DNA of 64,000 nt, taken from contig JASJZH010000003.1 in the NCBI GenBank assembly GCA_037178975.1, positions 8,556,001 to 8,620,000 of the forward strand, in the 5' to 3' direction. The translations under genes and the position numbers were made by a program. This DNA comes from Oscheius tipulae (taxonomy: Eukaryota > Nematoda > Chromadorea > Rhabditida > Rhabditidae). Below, one piece after another: positions 34,919-46,470 of the stretch. Numbering within the stretch: position 1 is the stretch's first letter; the number at the start of each line of letters is the position of its first letter. Below the pieces are notes generated by a model. The model was not told the origin of the DNA and searched no databases. It was given only the letters and a program-made list of their open reading frames with translations.

Positions 34919-35530
34919 GTCTCTTCCTGACCATTTCGAGCTCCTTTTATAGTAAAAGTTTGCGATGCTTTTGTTGCTTTTGGAGCTAACAAGTTTAGAG
35001 AGACTCGCAAAATGACTCGATTTGGCTTGACTTGTAAGGAGTAATTGCTGAGTCCGAGGGTTTAGAGAGACAGAGTATAAAGATTCTTTATTTACACGGT
35101 AAGGACCCTGTTGACAAGTGATTCCAGAGAGATATGTCTTGGTCATTGACAAATATATGCAGTTGTGGAGATAGAGAGACAGAACCCTTACACAATGGAA
35201 GTATCAGCGAAGAATCGATTCTGTGGGCTTGTGAACTTCGGGGACCGGCTGAAGGATCTAAAATCGACATTTCTGACAGAAACAGAGAGAGAGGAGCGGA
35301 CCGAACAAGGGGCAACAGAAGCTTGCACGCCCCCCTACCTGTCGTACCTTCTGAGCTGACTGCCACGTCGGATGACAGACGCCTTGAGACTGTCTACTCT
35401 CTCCACGGCTCTCTGGACCCCTTTAGGTCGATCCTGTCCACGGAGATTGCCGCAGCAACGGAAGGCACAGACGCAGCCTGAAGGAACTCCTTTGGTAAGT
35501 TTTTGGAGTCAGGAACTGATTTTTTGGTTT
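34919..35530. other. gene-free spacer
   Basis: Follows the right outer arm of the inverted-repeat element. Overlapping short open frames on both strands and a few GAGACAGAG tracts are present; I see no domain and no exon chain. Confidence 0.35.
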
Positions 35531-35531
35531 A

Positions 35532-35578
35532 GCGATGTTTTGCAAAGTTGTAGAGAAGATTAAGAGCTACAACTTTGG
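35532..35578. repeat. dispersed hairpin repeat, copy 4
   Basis: Arms GCGATGTTTTGCAAAGTTGT and AGCTACAACTTTGG flank GAGAAGATTAAG-like sequence. It abuts the perfect hairpin at 35573-35638, so the two inverted repeats are chained. Confidence 0.6.
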
Positions 35579-35638
35579 TGCCAAATTCTTACTTAGAACT
35601 TGTAAATGAAAGATCTAAGTAAGAATTTGGCACCAAAG
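35573..35638. repeat. perfect 25-bp inverted repeat across the MOLO1-like stop codon
   Basis: Bases 35573-35597 and 35614-35638 are exact reverse complements (CTTTGGTGCCAAATTCTTAC begins the left arm), separated by 16 nt. The stop codon of the minus-strand gene (35589-35591) lies in the left arm, and the last ~18 codons are made of this repeat. Confidence 0.9.
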
Positions 35639-36527
35639 TATGCTCTGGAGTAAAAAACTGACAAGCAATGAAGAGAGTGAGTCCTACAGCTATTCCAATG
35701 GCGCTCATTAGGGCCAAGGTGCCCCAATCCGTCTTCTCTTGCGGGTCTCCCTTGAGTTCCGTCTGAATATCATCGATGACTTTGGTCAGGGCTTCAGACC
35801 AGTGGTCCGTCTGGACGAGATCGTTTACACTGGCGAGAATCTGCTTTCGTTCCTCGACTGTTATGTAGCTGGCTGCCAGACGGGCAGGCCAGATTACCAT
35901 CTGAATTTGAGTCTCTGTCTATTTGTTCCATCTGTCTTTCTGTCTTTTTTCGTCTCTCTCTCTCTCTCTCTCTTTCTCTTACCTTCTTGTAGTGTTCCCA
36001 AACAAAAATGATGGCCGAGTTTCCGCAGTCTCCCAGTGCCCATCGACCTTCCAGAGCCTTACAGAAGGCTTCGGCACGCTCGGTCAGTTGTCTGAAAGAC
36101 AGGGTAAGCTAACTGGATAGTTCAAAAATGGTTACGCTTCGCTGGGAGAATGGATCTGCATTTGGAGGTTCTTGACAATAGCGACGGATACGACGAAGCC
36201 ATTGAAGCCTTCGGACATTGTACCTGAACTGATGATGTCTCTGTATCTCTCTACCTCTATGTCTCTCTCTGTCTCATTGTCTCTCCGTCTTTCTGTCTCA
36301 CCTTGAATTCCCGTAGAACACTGTGATCTCCTCTGACAGTGACAAGGTGTCTCTTTAGCCAATTGTGTCAGCCGCCTGTTTAGTTCTTTTGCTGGAACAT
36401 TCTCATTTACATATAAACACACGACCAACCCTGGCTATTATTGAGAATCCTGTCTGGATCGCAGACATAGACGTCTTGACGATGATTACGAGGCAGAATG
36501 GCCACACATTCGGAAACTGAAGGGCCT
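35589..36527 (-). CDS. MOLO1-like TPM-domain membrane protein (5' end not found)
   Basis: The family is named for MOLO-1, an auxiliary protein of nematode levamisole-type acetylcholine receptors: an extracellular TPM domain plus one membrane segment. Five exons (36527-36430, 36391-36302, 36223-36136, 36091-35983, 35900-35589) join in frame. Motifs in order: CVAILPRNHR, YVCDPDRILNNSQ, LNRRLTQLAKETPCHCQRRS with paired Cys, EGFNGFVVSVAIVKNLQM, a Cys in LGDCGNSAIIFVWEHYKK, YITVEERKQIL, then TM WGTLALMSAIGIAVGLTLFI near the C-terminus. One intron is only 38 nt. I could not find the signal-peptide exon, expected 5' of 36527. The final residues after the membrane segment are encoded by a perfect hairpin (35573-35638) and are probably not ancestral. 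Family call is firm; receptor partner unknown. Confidence 0.75.
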
Positions 36528-37163
36528 CTGAAAGTCGAGAGTCAGTCATTGTCTCTGTCACCTCTGTCATTTTTTTCCCAAAAGAACATCTGTCAAGTTA
36601 CTGCGAGAACCGGAAATGTTGTTTTAGTAGATGACAAGTGCTACTACACCTGTTCTCGCTCTCTCTCAAGAGGAGGAAGTGGGGCCCGCATTGAGGGTCC
36701 TCTCCGAGGCCCATAAATGAGCTATTCACGGAATGCAAAAGGATGTTCATTCGGGAGAGAGACTCACCTCAAATCGGGGAAAAGACCCGATGTCCAGGCT
36801 GATGTAGTGGAAGAACCGGCTGTTACTGAAGACAATAAAAAGGGGAGAAAGAGCATTCTGAAACTATCAATGAAGAAGGATATGAAAAGATTCAAGCTAG
36901 GTATCGGGTAAAAAAGTGAAGGAGTATGGTGAAAGAAACCGAAGCAACTCTGATTGCAAACAACACTGGAACCAGAAGCCTAGCCAATAGAGGATCTGAT
37001 GAGCCTTGTCTCTACAAAATAACAATCGTCCTAACTTTTGTACCGTCTCAGCTCAACTCATCGTAATACATAGAATTTAAGACTATCGCCTGGTCTGCGA
37101 GTACAGGAGAGAAACCGAACGATCGAACGGTAGTCCCCGATGTGCTTAAAGCGAGCTAAAACA
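36528..37163. other. upstream region of the MOLO1-like gene
   Basis: It should contain the missing first exon, promoter and trans-splice site of the MOLO1-like gene. I see short open frames on both strands, none with a clear signal peptide. An open frame at 36717-36911 (+) is Lys-rich and unsupported. Confidence 0.35.
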
Positions 37164-37565
37164 TTAAAGCGAGCACAGCTCTATACCCTGTTTCAATTTT
37201 CCGCGAGTGATTTTTTGTACACATTTTTTGTAGTTTCCGGAGTTTTCAGACACTTTTTGTGCTCAAATTGTGTTTAATCGTTTCGGCGTCAAAAACTATC
37301 CCTACAAAGAGTAGTTGGATAAAAAACTAAGCTGCAGATAGATAATATCACGCAAGGGATAATGCGAACGTTGCTTATTATCTCTTAGACCTGAGATTAT
37401 CTAATTGTGAGTTATTTTTTCCATTCGTCTACTCTTTATAAGGGTAGCTTTTGATGTCGAATTGATTAAATACACTTTGAATGGCTGAAAACAATGGAAG
37501 ATGCAAAAAAATGGGTGTAAAAAGTCGTGCGGTTCAAACGGGGTATAGGGCGAGGCTCGCTTTAA
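37164..37565. mobile_element. MITE with TTAA ends (piggyBac-like target)
   Basis: Terminal inverted repeats of about 65 bp: left TTAAAGCGAGCACAGCTCTA..., right ...TATAGGGCGAGGCTCGCTTTAA. Both ends are TTAA, the target-site duplication of piggyBac-superfamily elements. Inside is A/T-rich non-coding DNA. An extra TTAAAGCGAGC lies just before the left end (37146-37156), perhaps a relic of a second insertion. Confidence 0.7.
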
Positions 37566-39218
37566 GGTAATGACGAAGGGAATCGCAAAGTCGAGAATGG
37601 GTCGATCTAATACCAAATCACATGGGTTGAAAAGAAAAAAATGGGAATCCAGGAAACTGGGAACTTCGATCTCTACTATTCTGTGGCGGAATCTGTCTGT
37701 TTGTTTGTTTGTCCGTGGCCAGGAGCCAGAAGCGAGAAGTTACTGGCAGTTAGTTAGTGCCAAGAGTTTGCAAGTTTGTAAGTCATCCTTGAAGTTTGAG
37801 ATAGAACGAGCCGTTCATGGAAAGAGTCACACAGTAGAACAAGAGTAGTTGGTGGCATTGCTGCCTTTGCAGCTGGTGATGTCCTAGATGCTCATGAAAC
37901 ATTGACAAGCCAGTAACTGAAACCGGGTAGGATGTGAGATCAAGTATCTTAGCCCAAAAATAAACCGAACCAAGTAAATTGAAAGGATTCCAAAGTTACC
38001 AAAGAAGTCGAGCTGATTGTACTGGAAAAGTACTTAGTCTCTCTGCCTTTGCGTCTCTCTTTCTCTCTACCTCACTGTCTGTCTTTCTGTTTCTTTGTCT
38101 CTTTGTCTTTCTGCCAGAAAATTGTTTGTAGTTGGAGAAATGGGAAAAATAAACGACTCGCATTGAAGCCTAAGAAAATCGTGACAGGACCCCAATACTA
38201 CCGAAACAACAATAACGATAGGAACTTAGAGGGCTTGAAAGTTGTGATCTGATCTCTCTCCTGTCTGCAAGAGTGAGAGAGAGGTGGGTGTTGGTTGGGA
38301 GCAGGTGGTGACCCGACATGACGGGAGATTCATAGCAATCCCCCTCCAGGCGATCAGCACAAATCGATTCTTTCGAGAGCGAGGGTGAGGGCGGGTTGAT
38401 CACTTGGAGCAACTTGTTGTTCATAATAATTGTACTTGACAGAGAAAGAGAGAGAGAGGAACATGTGATTCTTAAGGGATGAGAAGAGCAACCATTATAG
38501 ACTACTCCGGGCATTATTCGGAGAGAGATTAAAAGGGGAGGCCGGAAGGAGAGAAAAAGAGCACGTTAAGCAGAGGAAATAACCAGGAGACAGAGAGATA
38601 CAGAGAGACAGAGCTCAAAACATTAGCTGAACAGCGACAAGACATTGATGAATCTGTTGGGGCAAGTTTTTTGTCAGTCAGAAGGAGAGAGAGGAGGTCT
38701 CGTGGCTCTGGTCGAGGTTTGGTCAGCTATATATCTCTGGGAAAGTGAAGAGAAGAGGACTTCCTCTTTTTCACAAATTGTGGAGATATCAGCTTTCAGT
38801 GAGAGAGAGAGTCGACCGTCTTCCTTCTCGTCGCGTAAAGAGTCGGCGTAAAACGGGGGACGGAACTGATCCTCTTTCCCGGGCTGCCTTAAGCCCCCGG
38901 TGCCATTCATTAAAGCAGAGCACCCTCTCTCGCATAATAAGGAGCCCCCAAAAAAGAGAAGGAGAACAGACTTCTGTCTGAAGCAGCTGTTCCCACTCGA
39001 AGCTCGTTTTGAAAGGAATGCGGATGCAACAAGAGAGACGAGTCGTTTACGAGGCTGGAGGTTAAAGCCGAAAGGACAAATGAGCTCTGTCAATCATTTC
39101 TAGGGACACCCGAAAGTGTGTTCAGGTAAGCAACAATGATAGGGGGAGAGAACAACAGATGATTAGAGACCAGAACTCTGTCTCTCTCTCTGTCACTGTC
39201 ACTGTGCAAAGAGTCCTA
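37566..39218. other. gene-free spacer
   Basis: It contains GAGA/CTCT tracts (38435-38455, 38580-38610) and overlapping open frames on both strands around 38670-39100. The longest (minus, 38674-39093) has no splice context, domain or amino-acid pattern I can defend, so I leave it out. Confidence 0.4.
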
Positions 39219-40070
39219 TCAGTTATAATAATTTTTTACACAATACGACAAGCAGTGTTCCCTCGTTTTAAACACATTCGCCGTACTTGGTCTGCTTGGG
39301 TTCCATTTGAATTCCACACACTGCTGTCCGTCAAAGCCCCATCTGGTCAGAGTTCCATCGTCGTGGTCAAAGATGGGATGGGAACAGGTGGTTCCTAAGC
39401 ACTGTAAGTACAGCTTCTCTATCTCTCACCCCTGTCCGGACAGCAGAGTCCATCTTGACCGTCTCCTGTTAAGAATCCAAAGCCTTGGATGCATTCATAG
39501 CCCAGTGGACAAGCATCGTTCTTGGAGCTGCAGAAGATAGGATTCGAGGAATTCCTCAGTGCGACCTGATGCCCAGCTCCCTCAGGAAGTGGACATGTCA
39601 ACGGCGGTCCCGCTTCACCTGTAGCTGAAATTCTTTACTGGAATCAAAGGGTCAGTGGCATGCTGGACTTACTGATGTCGATGAGAGAGAGACAAACAAA
39701 GTCACGTGACTGACTCTTCTTTCGGACAGTGTCAGGCGGACAGCGACATCGCGATCGGGAGCAGACTGCTCCGGGCCAGACTTCGGAACAGTCAGAGTCA
39801 GAGAGGCATTTCTGTAAGAAGAGTGTTGACAGAGAGACAGAGAGGTAGAGCGACAGCCAGACAGAAAGGCACAGAACTTCCTGCGCATCTCAAAGTTTTC
39901 AGGCTTGTTTGGTGTCATTTTGAACCGTGAAAAAGACGATTAGCATACTCTAGAAGCTGTCGGGTCCCATAGATCCAAGAAGTATGTGAGTAGCATAAAA
40001 AATCTGAGAAACTCACACTAGTAGCAGCTCCTGTGACGACCATCAACGCGGCCATGTGAATAAGTTGCAT
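39219..40070 (-). CDS. secreted EB/lustrin/Kunitz-like cysteine-rich protein
   Basis: Four exons (40070-40017, 39811-39673, 39624-39430, 39394-39219) make 187 residues. Start: MQLIHMAALMVVTGAATS is a good signal peptide. Next comes an EB-like module (CLSDSDC, WPGAVCSRSRCRC). Then a lustrin-type Cys-rich module (LTCPLPEGAGHQ, IFCSSKNDACPLGYECIQG, DGLCCPDRG). The last part has the Kunitz outline GTLTRWGFDGQQCVEF ... FKTREHCLSYC but keeps only four of the six usual cysteines: the pair that would bridge the inhibitory loop is absent. Nematodes encode many such secreted multi-module proteins in cuticle and extracellular matrix. A protease-inhibitor role is doubtful because of the missing cysteines. 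Function unknown. Confidence 0.75.
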
Positions 40071-40310
40071 GACTGTTTAGATTGCCAGCTACCGTCGTGT
40101 AAAAATCGAACGCTGAAGAGAGGAAACGTGTCGTTCCCCTATAGACTTTCGTTGGGACTGGAACTGGATTTACCGCCCTTCGATCCAGCAGGCAGAAGAA
40201 GACGCTCTCTGACCCTTTTGAAGTCGGAAAAGCAAATAAACATCGGCAAGGGGAGGATATTTATGGATACAGGGGGAAACAGCGAGGAACCGGGATGGGT
40301 ATGAGGAGGT

Positions 40311-43258
40311 TAACTGAGAACTTCTTCTTTCACATAGCCAAACATGAGCTGTTTGGCAAAATTAGAGAATTTGACTTGCTCGAAAAAGTCGGCCACCAGG
40401 ACGGCTTCCTTCATCTCGACGCACATTGTCTAAAAATAGGGATGACTCTCCGTCCCTCTGTGTCTCTCTGCTTCTCTGTCTCTTTGTCTCACTGTCCGAA
40501 CTTACCGCTAGAACAGTTCCAAGAAGGAGAAGACGACCAAACCGATCTCCAGCCTCTTCAGGACCCTTCTTTCGGACCATGTACCGGTAGAGAGCATTGG
40601 TAATGTTGTTGCGACCCTCACTCAGCCCGGCCTTGGCCATGGTGTCCACATCGTCGGCATCTGCAAAATGAGCATGAGACAGAGAGAAAGACAGACAGCT
40701 TGTCTATATTACCGTATTGCGCATTGCTCGTGGCTCTTAAAACTATATACGCATACGTAAGCTTCCAGTACATTCTGCGCCGTCCATTTAAACACCTCTA
40801 ATCCCAAAATTATTAATTTCCTACCGCTTTTCCATCTCTTATCTCAATCTTTTTTTTAATAATTTTCCATTTTCAGGACCCTTACTTTCTCTTTAACTTT
40901 GTCACTTTCCACAAATAATTGTGATGTTTGTTAGGGATGTTCAAGTTATGTGGAGGAACCGTTGAGTGCGTAGCTTAACCAGTTCCAAAGGAAAAATTAA
41001 AGCAACTCGGTAAGTTATTTCAGTTCTAAGCCGATTCAACGAAATTTAGAGGAAGAGAAGACGAGCCCACCTCCAGTTTGGATTTCTGAGAATATCGAAC
41101 AACTGTGCTGCTACCAACATGGCCGAGCAAGAAAGTATGAATGAGGATGTCAAAGCATGAGTACATAAGTGAGACTAGTTTCAGTCTCATTTAACACTAT
41201 ACTCTAGAGTCTTCATGAGCTGTCTACAGTCTGCTGAGCTTCTTCCCCGGTTTTAGGTGATATCGTAATCACCATAAACTCCTTGTTTATACTGTCATTA
41301 ACCAGTGAGACAGTGACAGTACCTGGATTCAGAAAGAAGATTGCCTTGAACGCTGCGAACTCTGTCGTATCGATCTGCATCTGTCGCATCGGTTTCAGCA
41401 ACTGATCCAGCATCTGGTACTTCTTCTTGTTGAAGCCGAGCGGCCTAAAAGGGAACAGTAAGTCATCTGGAAACAAATTACTTCAACCTCGTTGGATCGG
41501 GAGTCCGATCAAAGTAAGCTCCTGTGGGGAAGACGAGCATGTCCAGACCGTGATCCGGGCTCCAAAAGGTGTGAATCAGACTGGGGTAGGTTATCGCCGA
41601 GTGCCTTAGCAAAGCCAGTTTGTCATTGAGGTTCAGTCGTTGGTAGGCAGGAATGGTCTTGGCCCATTCTATCATAACCAGCCAGTCACGCTCATGCCTG
41701 AAAACTTTCTTTTATAATGGAAGATGTAGTTTTTAAGGCATGGCGTGTTTTGCACGTTGTAGAGCAGGTCGAAATCTACAACTTTGCAGAGCATGTCAGC
41801 ACAAAAATTCTTCGGTAGGCTTGAAAAATGGACAGTGAAACTAACAAAATTCCTTAGTTTTAACTTTGAGCACAACAGTATCACCTAAGGAAAATTTGAA
41901 ACAAAGCAAAACTAGCTTTGTTCTCATGGCACAGTCGGTAAAGCATCGGACTACTATATCAAGAGAAGAGTCTTGGGTTCGAATCCAAAGGATCAGTTTC
42001 ATTACTTTCTTCTATTCTAACTGTTTTTCAATGAGTCATTTTCAACCAGCAGTCGTTTGGGTTTCGGTTAACTTTCTAGTCGGGCTACCACAAATTGTGC
42101 GAGATTTCTATACACCTTTCCGCTTACAACTGACTTGCCACTTAATTGTCAATAATTGTTTACCTGCCATCATGCTTCGTGGCCTCGGACAAACAAATAG
42201 ACAAACAAACACACAGAGTCAACCACAGACACCATTGCGCTTTCATAGTTTAGATAAGGTACTCACCAATAGTGGAAATCTGCATTGGTTGCGTAATAGA
42301 GCTCTTTGATTGTATGTCGTCCCGCCTGAAAACTCTCTATATGACAGTGGCAGTGACATTCTATTCCCTTGATTGTTAGTCGCTGTTTGAGTGATAACAT
42401 CTTATCTTTCCCACTCTTCCTCTACCTCGGTACTTTGCCAGTTCCCTCTAGGCAACAAACATTTACGACGTCAAAAGATAGACAGAGTTCAAAACGTGAT
42501 CGCTCTCCGCACGATGATGACAAAGACTTACTGGAGTGGAATATTGTTCCATGAATTGTTCGGTGGTGAGGAGGCAAGGAGCACAGACAGCCTCAACAAG
42601 GCTCTCGGACGAATTGTAGTCAGAGACTCGGAGCTGGTTGGCTGTCTCTTCGACTGCTGAGAGATAGTGCAAAAAGTTGTCCTCTTGTTCTTCTGCCGGG
42701 TTTATGAGATTCTGAATGTTAGACTGTCTCTCTGTGTCTCCGTCTCTCTGTCTCTCTATCTCCAGTCTCTCAATCTCTCAGTCTCTCAGTTTCTCTGACT
42801 TTCTGTCTCTATCTCTCACTCACATGTTGAGACGGTTTGGGCGAGCACTCTTCCGAACCTTCTAGTTTTTTAATCGGTGGATATCGACGTGTCCTCTTCG
42901 TGTACCCGATAGGATCACGGTTTTGTTGAATAGCTGAAAGATTCTAAATGACTGTTTCTGTTTCCTCATACCATTTCGATCCATTCCCACTTGCAGACAC
43001 TTTTCAAACCGACAGTGTCGACAAGCACAGCGGATACTTTTGTCCACTGGACATTTTCCATCATACTGACAGGTAAACTTTTGGTTCTTCATGATTGTTC
43101 GACGAAAGAAAGTCTTGCTGAAATGGGAATAACACTGTCTCTGTCGCTCTCACTCACCATCCGTTACAGGACGGAATTCCGTAGTGATACCCTGTCGAGA
43201 TGTCATTACAGACCAGACACAGTTCCTCCGGCTGTGATGCCGATGAGGACGAGGCCAT
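40311..43258 (-). CDS. nuclear hormone receptor (HNF4-derived nematode type)
   Basis: Ligand-type transcription factor. Nine exons (43258-43158, 43117-42972, 42933-42824, 42711-42532, 42325-42267, 41697-41482, 41444-41323, 40660-40506, 40429-40311) give about 402 residues. The DNA-binding domain opens with [19 protein letters not shown] and the P-box CNGCKTFFRRT, and closes with [20 protein letters not shown]; all eight zinc Cys are present. The hinge is basic ([12 protein letters not shown]). The ligand-binding domain includes [24 protein letters not shown] (helices 3-5), [17 protein letters not shown] (helix 10), and a C-terminal tail [12 protein letters not shown]. The CNGCKTFF P-box is common in nematode-expanded receptors rather than in classic CEGCKGFF types. 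Start ATG lies 7 nt after a TTTTTAG acceptor. Not assignable to a named nhr gene by eye. Confidence 0.9.
40671..41322. other. large intron of the nuclear receptor
   Basis: No coding signal on either strand. A/T-rich with no recognised repeat; it separates exons of the ligand-binding domain. Confidence 0.4.
41742..41795. repeat. dispersed hairpin repeat, copy 5 (nuclear receptor intron)
   Basis: Arms GCGTGTTTTGCACGTTGTAG and CTACAACTTTGCAGAGCATG flank AGCAGGTCGAAAT-like loop sequence. Confidence 0.6.
41925..41990 (+). repeat. tRNA-like element (best A/B boxes) in nuclear receptor intron
   Basis: A-box TGGCACAGTCGGTAAAGC and intact B-box GGTTCGAATCC are about 45 nt apart. The order and spacing fit a tRNA, but the arms do not pair well by eye. 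Best-preserved member of the tRNA-like family in the window. Confidence 0.5.
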
Positions 43259-46200
43259 TTTTGAACTAAAAACAGTTTTTCAAAGTTGCCGGAAAAGGCA
43301 TAGAAAGAAGAGAAAGCTTTGGAACAATTGACGTGAACTGTGTAAATAGTGGCCGCGCCATCATGCCAAAAAATCGATGAACCCAGTCGAAAAATGTCTT
43401 TTGGAGGCAGCAAATATGGTATTTTTCGGGGAGACCAAACGTCAATGAGTGGTGATTTTTCAGATCTACCAAATTTTCAGAATTTGCACGCCCAACAAAC
43501 TCAAAAATCGAGCAAAATTGGCGTGATCAAAACGCTAGCAAATTTCAAAGAATCTAGGCATATTGGTCTCTTTTTGAAGCTCTTCGCATGAAAAAGATGA
43601 TAAAGTTAGTTTCCAGGGCATAGAGCATTGTCAGAGCGAGGTAGAATTTGGGTGCGGCGCGCTGCTGCAGAGGGAGCGCACCCTTGTCTACTTGTAAGTT
43701 CACGCTTTGAGATCCGAGGTATCCATTTTTGGTCCAATTTTGAATTGTAAATGCACGCTTTTTGGTCTGGCCAACTAAACAGGATACTGTTGAGGTCGAA
43801 GTCATTTTCTGACTTAAAAGTAGGCGTTTAGAGGGAATGTAATGCTCGAAAATATAATCAAGGGATCATGCAAACAAAAATATCATTTTCAGCTAGTTCT
43901 ATCAGTATTCTGAAGCAAATTTGGGACAGAACCAGCCATAATACAAGCAAAAAATTCACGCAAAACACTTGAAATGGTATTGATTTGGAAGACTTGCAAC
44001 AAGTTCCTAAAGGGAAGTTTAAAATAGTTTTTTGTAAAATTGACACGGTCCGGATCCGAACGTGGGTCCTTTCGCCCAGTAGTCGGACAGCTTAGTCACT
44101 GCGTCACGGAAACAAATTTTTGGGAAAAGAAATATAAAAGTGGCGCGGATTAGGATAAAGATTCATCGATTATTCGATAGCGATCCTTATCCACTGATTG
44201 GAATAGTCAAATGACAGTCCTTTCAGACTTTGAAGAAAGGAAAAAAACCAAAAATCTGATTCAAAAAAGGGTAAACAATCTTGGAGAAAGTGCAAATTGA
44301 AGTGTGGAAACGAGGAAACGGGCGCGCCTGTTGAAGGCGAGTCGCCAGGGAAACCCCCGTGGGGCCCCTTTTGTGTATCCTCTGTGTGTCGATGTTTGCT
44401 GTTGGCTCTGCCACCTGAAGAGCGTCTGGGGAGAGAGAGAGACAGGATGACGTGAGGGCGATAATCAATGGAACAGGTTGGTAGTTGGCCAAGTACAGAG
44501 TGTGAGAGAGTGTGTGGGTTTGCAGGGGGAGAGAGGTGTAGCAATCTCTGTCTTTCTCTCACTGCGTCCCTTGCCGCGCTCGTTTCTCTACGCTGATAAG
44601 CTGTCTCTCTGTCGATTGATAAGCTCTTACAGGGATTTATACGTGGGTTAATAACGAGGCAGCCACTGGGGTGTGAGGAGGTATTACGTGGTGAAGGTCA
44701 ATGGATCAATGAGACAGAAATGAGGGAGTAGCGGAGACAGAGAGGAAGAGAGATAGAGAGATAGAGAGACTGAGAGACAGACACAAAGACAGTCAGAAAG
44801 TGACTAAGAATGATGAGAGACAAACAGTCGCTTGTGTGAAGAAAACTTTTTAACTGAGTGGAAGTGCAGATAGAGAGAGACAGAAGCGGCGATGCCTAGA
44901 TAGATTACATCTTAGTCCGAAGGCCCAAAGGTGACATTCAATTCGACTGTTCCCCGTACTTTAGTCTTGTGAAAAGGCGCTGAAATAGGAGGGAGGTCTG
45001 GGAATTATGCGGCTCGAATTTCACGTGAACGAGTTCAGTCTGCTGACTCTGCCTTTGAGGCGGAGAAGCTGCCATCGGACATTTGCTGCCAGATAAGAGA
45101 GGTTATCAGCTGTAGCTCTGTCAGGGACAGATTGTGGGGTGACGGATTGCAACAGAAGAACACAGAGACTACCGCAGAAAAACATGAAGTTGCGTATCGA
45201 TGATGATGACTTTGCGACACAAAATACTACAGAGTAAGCTGTAAAAAATTTAAATGAATGGGGAAAACGTCTATTGAGGGACAGGAGACCGGCGACAGTG
45301 AGACAGAGACAGAAACTCTCTTCTCCATGAATGGATGACTCTTGTCTGGGACTTCCACTCTCACTCCTTACACCTTCTGGACCCTCGCCAGGAACGAGTC
45401 CTCGACTCTTCTCAGCAGCTCTTTCAGGAAGCGTTGTCTCTGTCCGTCTCCTTCCCTAGAGCGAGCTTTGATCTTTCCAAGCACGAATCTCGAACTCTTC
45501 CTCCACAAATGCGTTTATATTGCCAGAAGACCGTCTCTTTCTCTCACTCTCCCTCTTTTTTTTTGAGCCATGACCAGATTCCATATGCTAGGCTATCTTT
45601 TCAAGTTCAGTAGTCCCAAGTGCGCCGGTAGCTCCATCGAGAATCAGTTGACAGTCTTCTTCTAGTAGAGCTGCTCCCAGACTGTCGACGTTGCTCCGAG
45701 ACTGCCTCCATTAGAACTGTCCTCAAAGCGAGCCAAGACTAATTGCTATGTAGTTAGGCAATAAGTAGTTACAAAACCTTCCCAACAACTGTAACTTTTG
45801 TATTGCCTGAACTTAGGGATAGTCTGAAAGAGCAGCTCTATTGGAAGACGACTGTCAACTGATTCTCGATAGAACTACTCGGAAAGACGACCTCGATGAT
45901 GGATTAGGACTAGTCAGGACGAGGCAGAAGGAGGAATGTGACATCACGTTTTGATACCTGGGATCTCTGAGACTGGGACAGAGGGTGAAAGAGGAACAGA
46001 GTGGTGGTCCGAGCCAAGGGTCGTCTTGTGTAAGAATTGAAGACAGCCACTGGTAAAAGTAACTGATGCCTGGAGGAGAGTCAGTCACATGGTTTCTACT
46101 ACTGTGAAGAAGTACTATTTTCTGTGCCTTTCCTACCTCTCTGCTTCTCAACTCCGATACCATTTCCTAACCGTCTCTCTGTCAATCTCCCAACGCAAAA

Positions 46201-46470
46201 CTTAAAAATTTATTCATATTCACATGAGTATCTTTGGTAGACTTATATGGGGTGTTTGGTAGGTGCAACAGAGGGTAATTTCAGGGAAAAGAATTACATT
46301 TTTACCCCTAATCACCTTTCTGCACATATGTACAGCAGGAACCCAGTGTGATTGTGAATTGTGGAGAAGGGAACTTTTTGATAAAACTGGCGACCTATTA
46401 AGAGGATTCAGCAGGGCGGGCCTGCCGCCCCCGCGATAGATGGTAAAAATACATAAAACACGAAGAGAAT
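43259..46470. other. gene-poor spacer upstream of the nuclear receptor
   Basis: It should hold the receptor promoter and the cyclin 3' UTR. A minus-strand open frame at 43554-43805 starts after a TTTTAAG acceptor-like site but has no family and no further exon I can see. A tRNA-like fragment lies at 44048-44110. GAGACAG-rich tracts occur at 44725-44780. Nothing else is supported. Confidence 0.4.
44048..44110 (-). repeat. tRNA-like fragment
   Basis: The minus strand has an A-box-like TGACGCAGTGACTAAGC and a B-box-like CGTTCGGATCCGG. Confidence 0.45.

Noticed and set aside
38674-39093. 139-codon open frame on the minus strand
   Set aside because: No domain, no splice signals at its ends, opposing open frames in the same place, and composition like the surrounding spacer.
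41925-41990. A functional tRNA gene
   Set aside because: A and B boxes are good, but I could not pair acceptor and anticodon stems by eye; a covariance-model score would decide.
43554-43805. Minus-strand frame starting after a TTTTAAG-like site
   Set aside because: It could be a first exon of something, but no following exon or family was found; too weak to list as a gene.
45335-45613. Two overlapping plus-strand frames near 45.4 kb
   Set aside because: Leu/Ser/Phe-rich products typical of pyrimidine-rich spacer DNA; two frames open at once.
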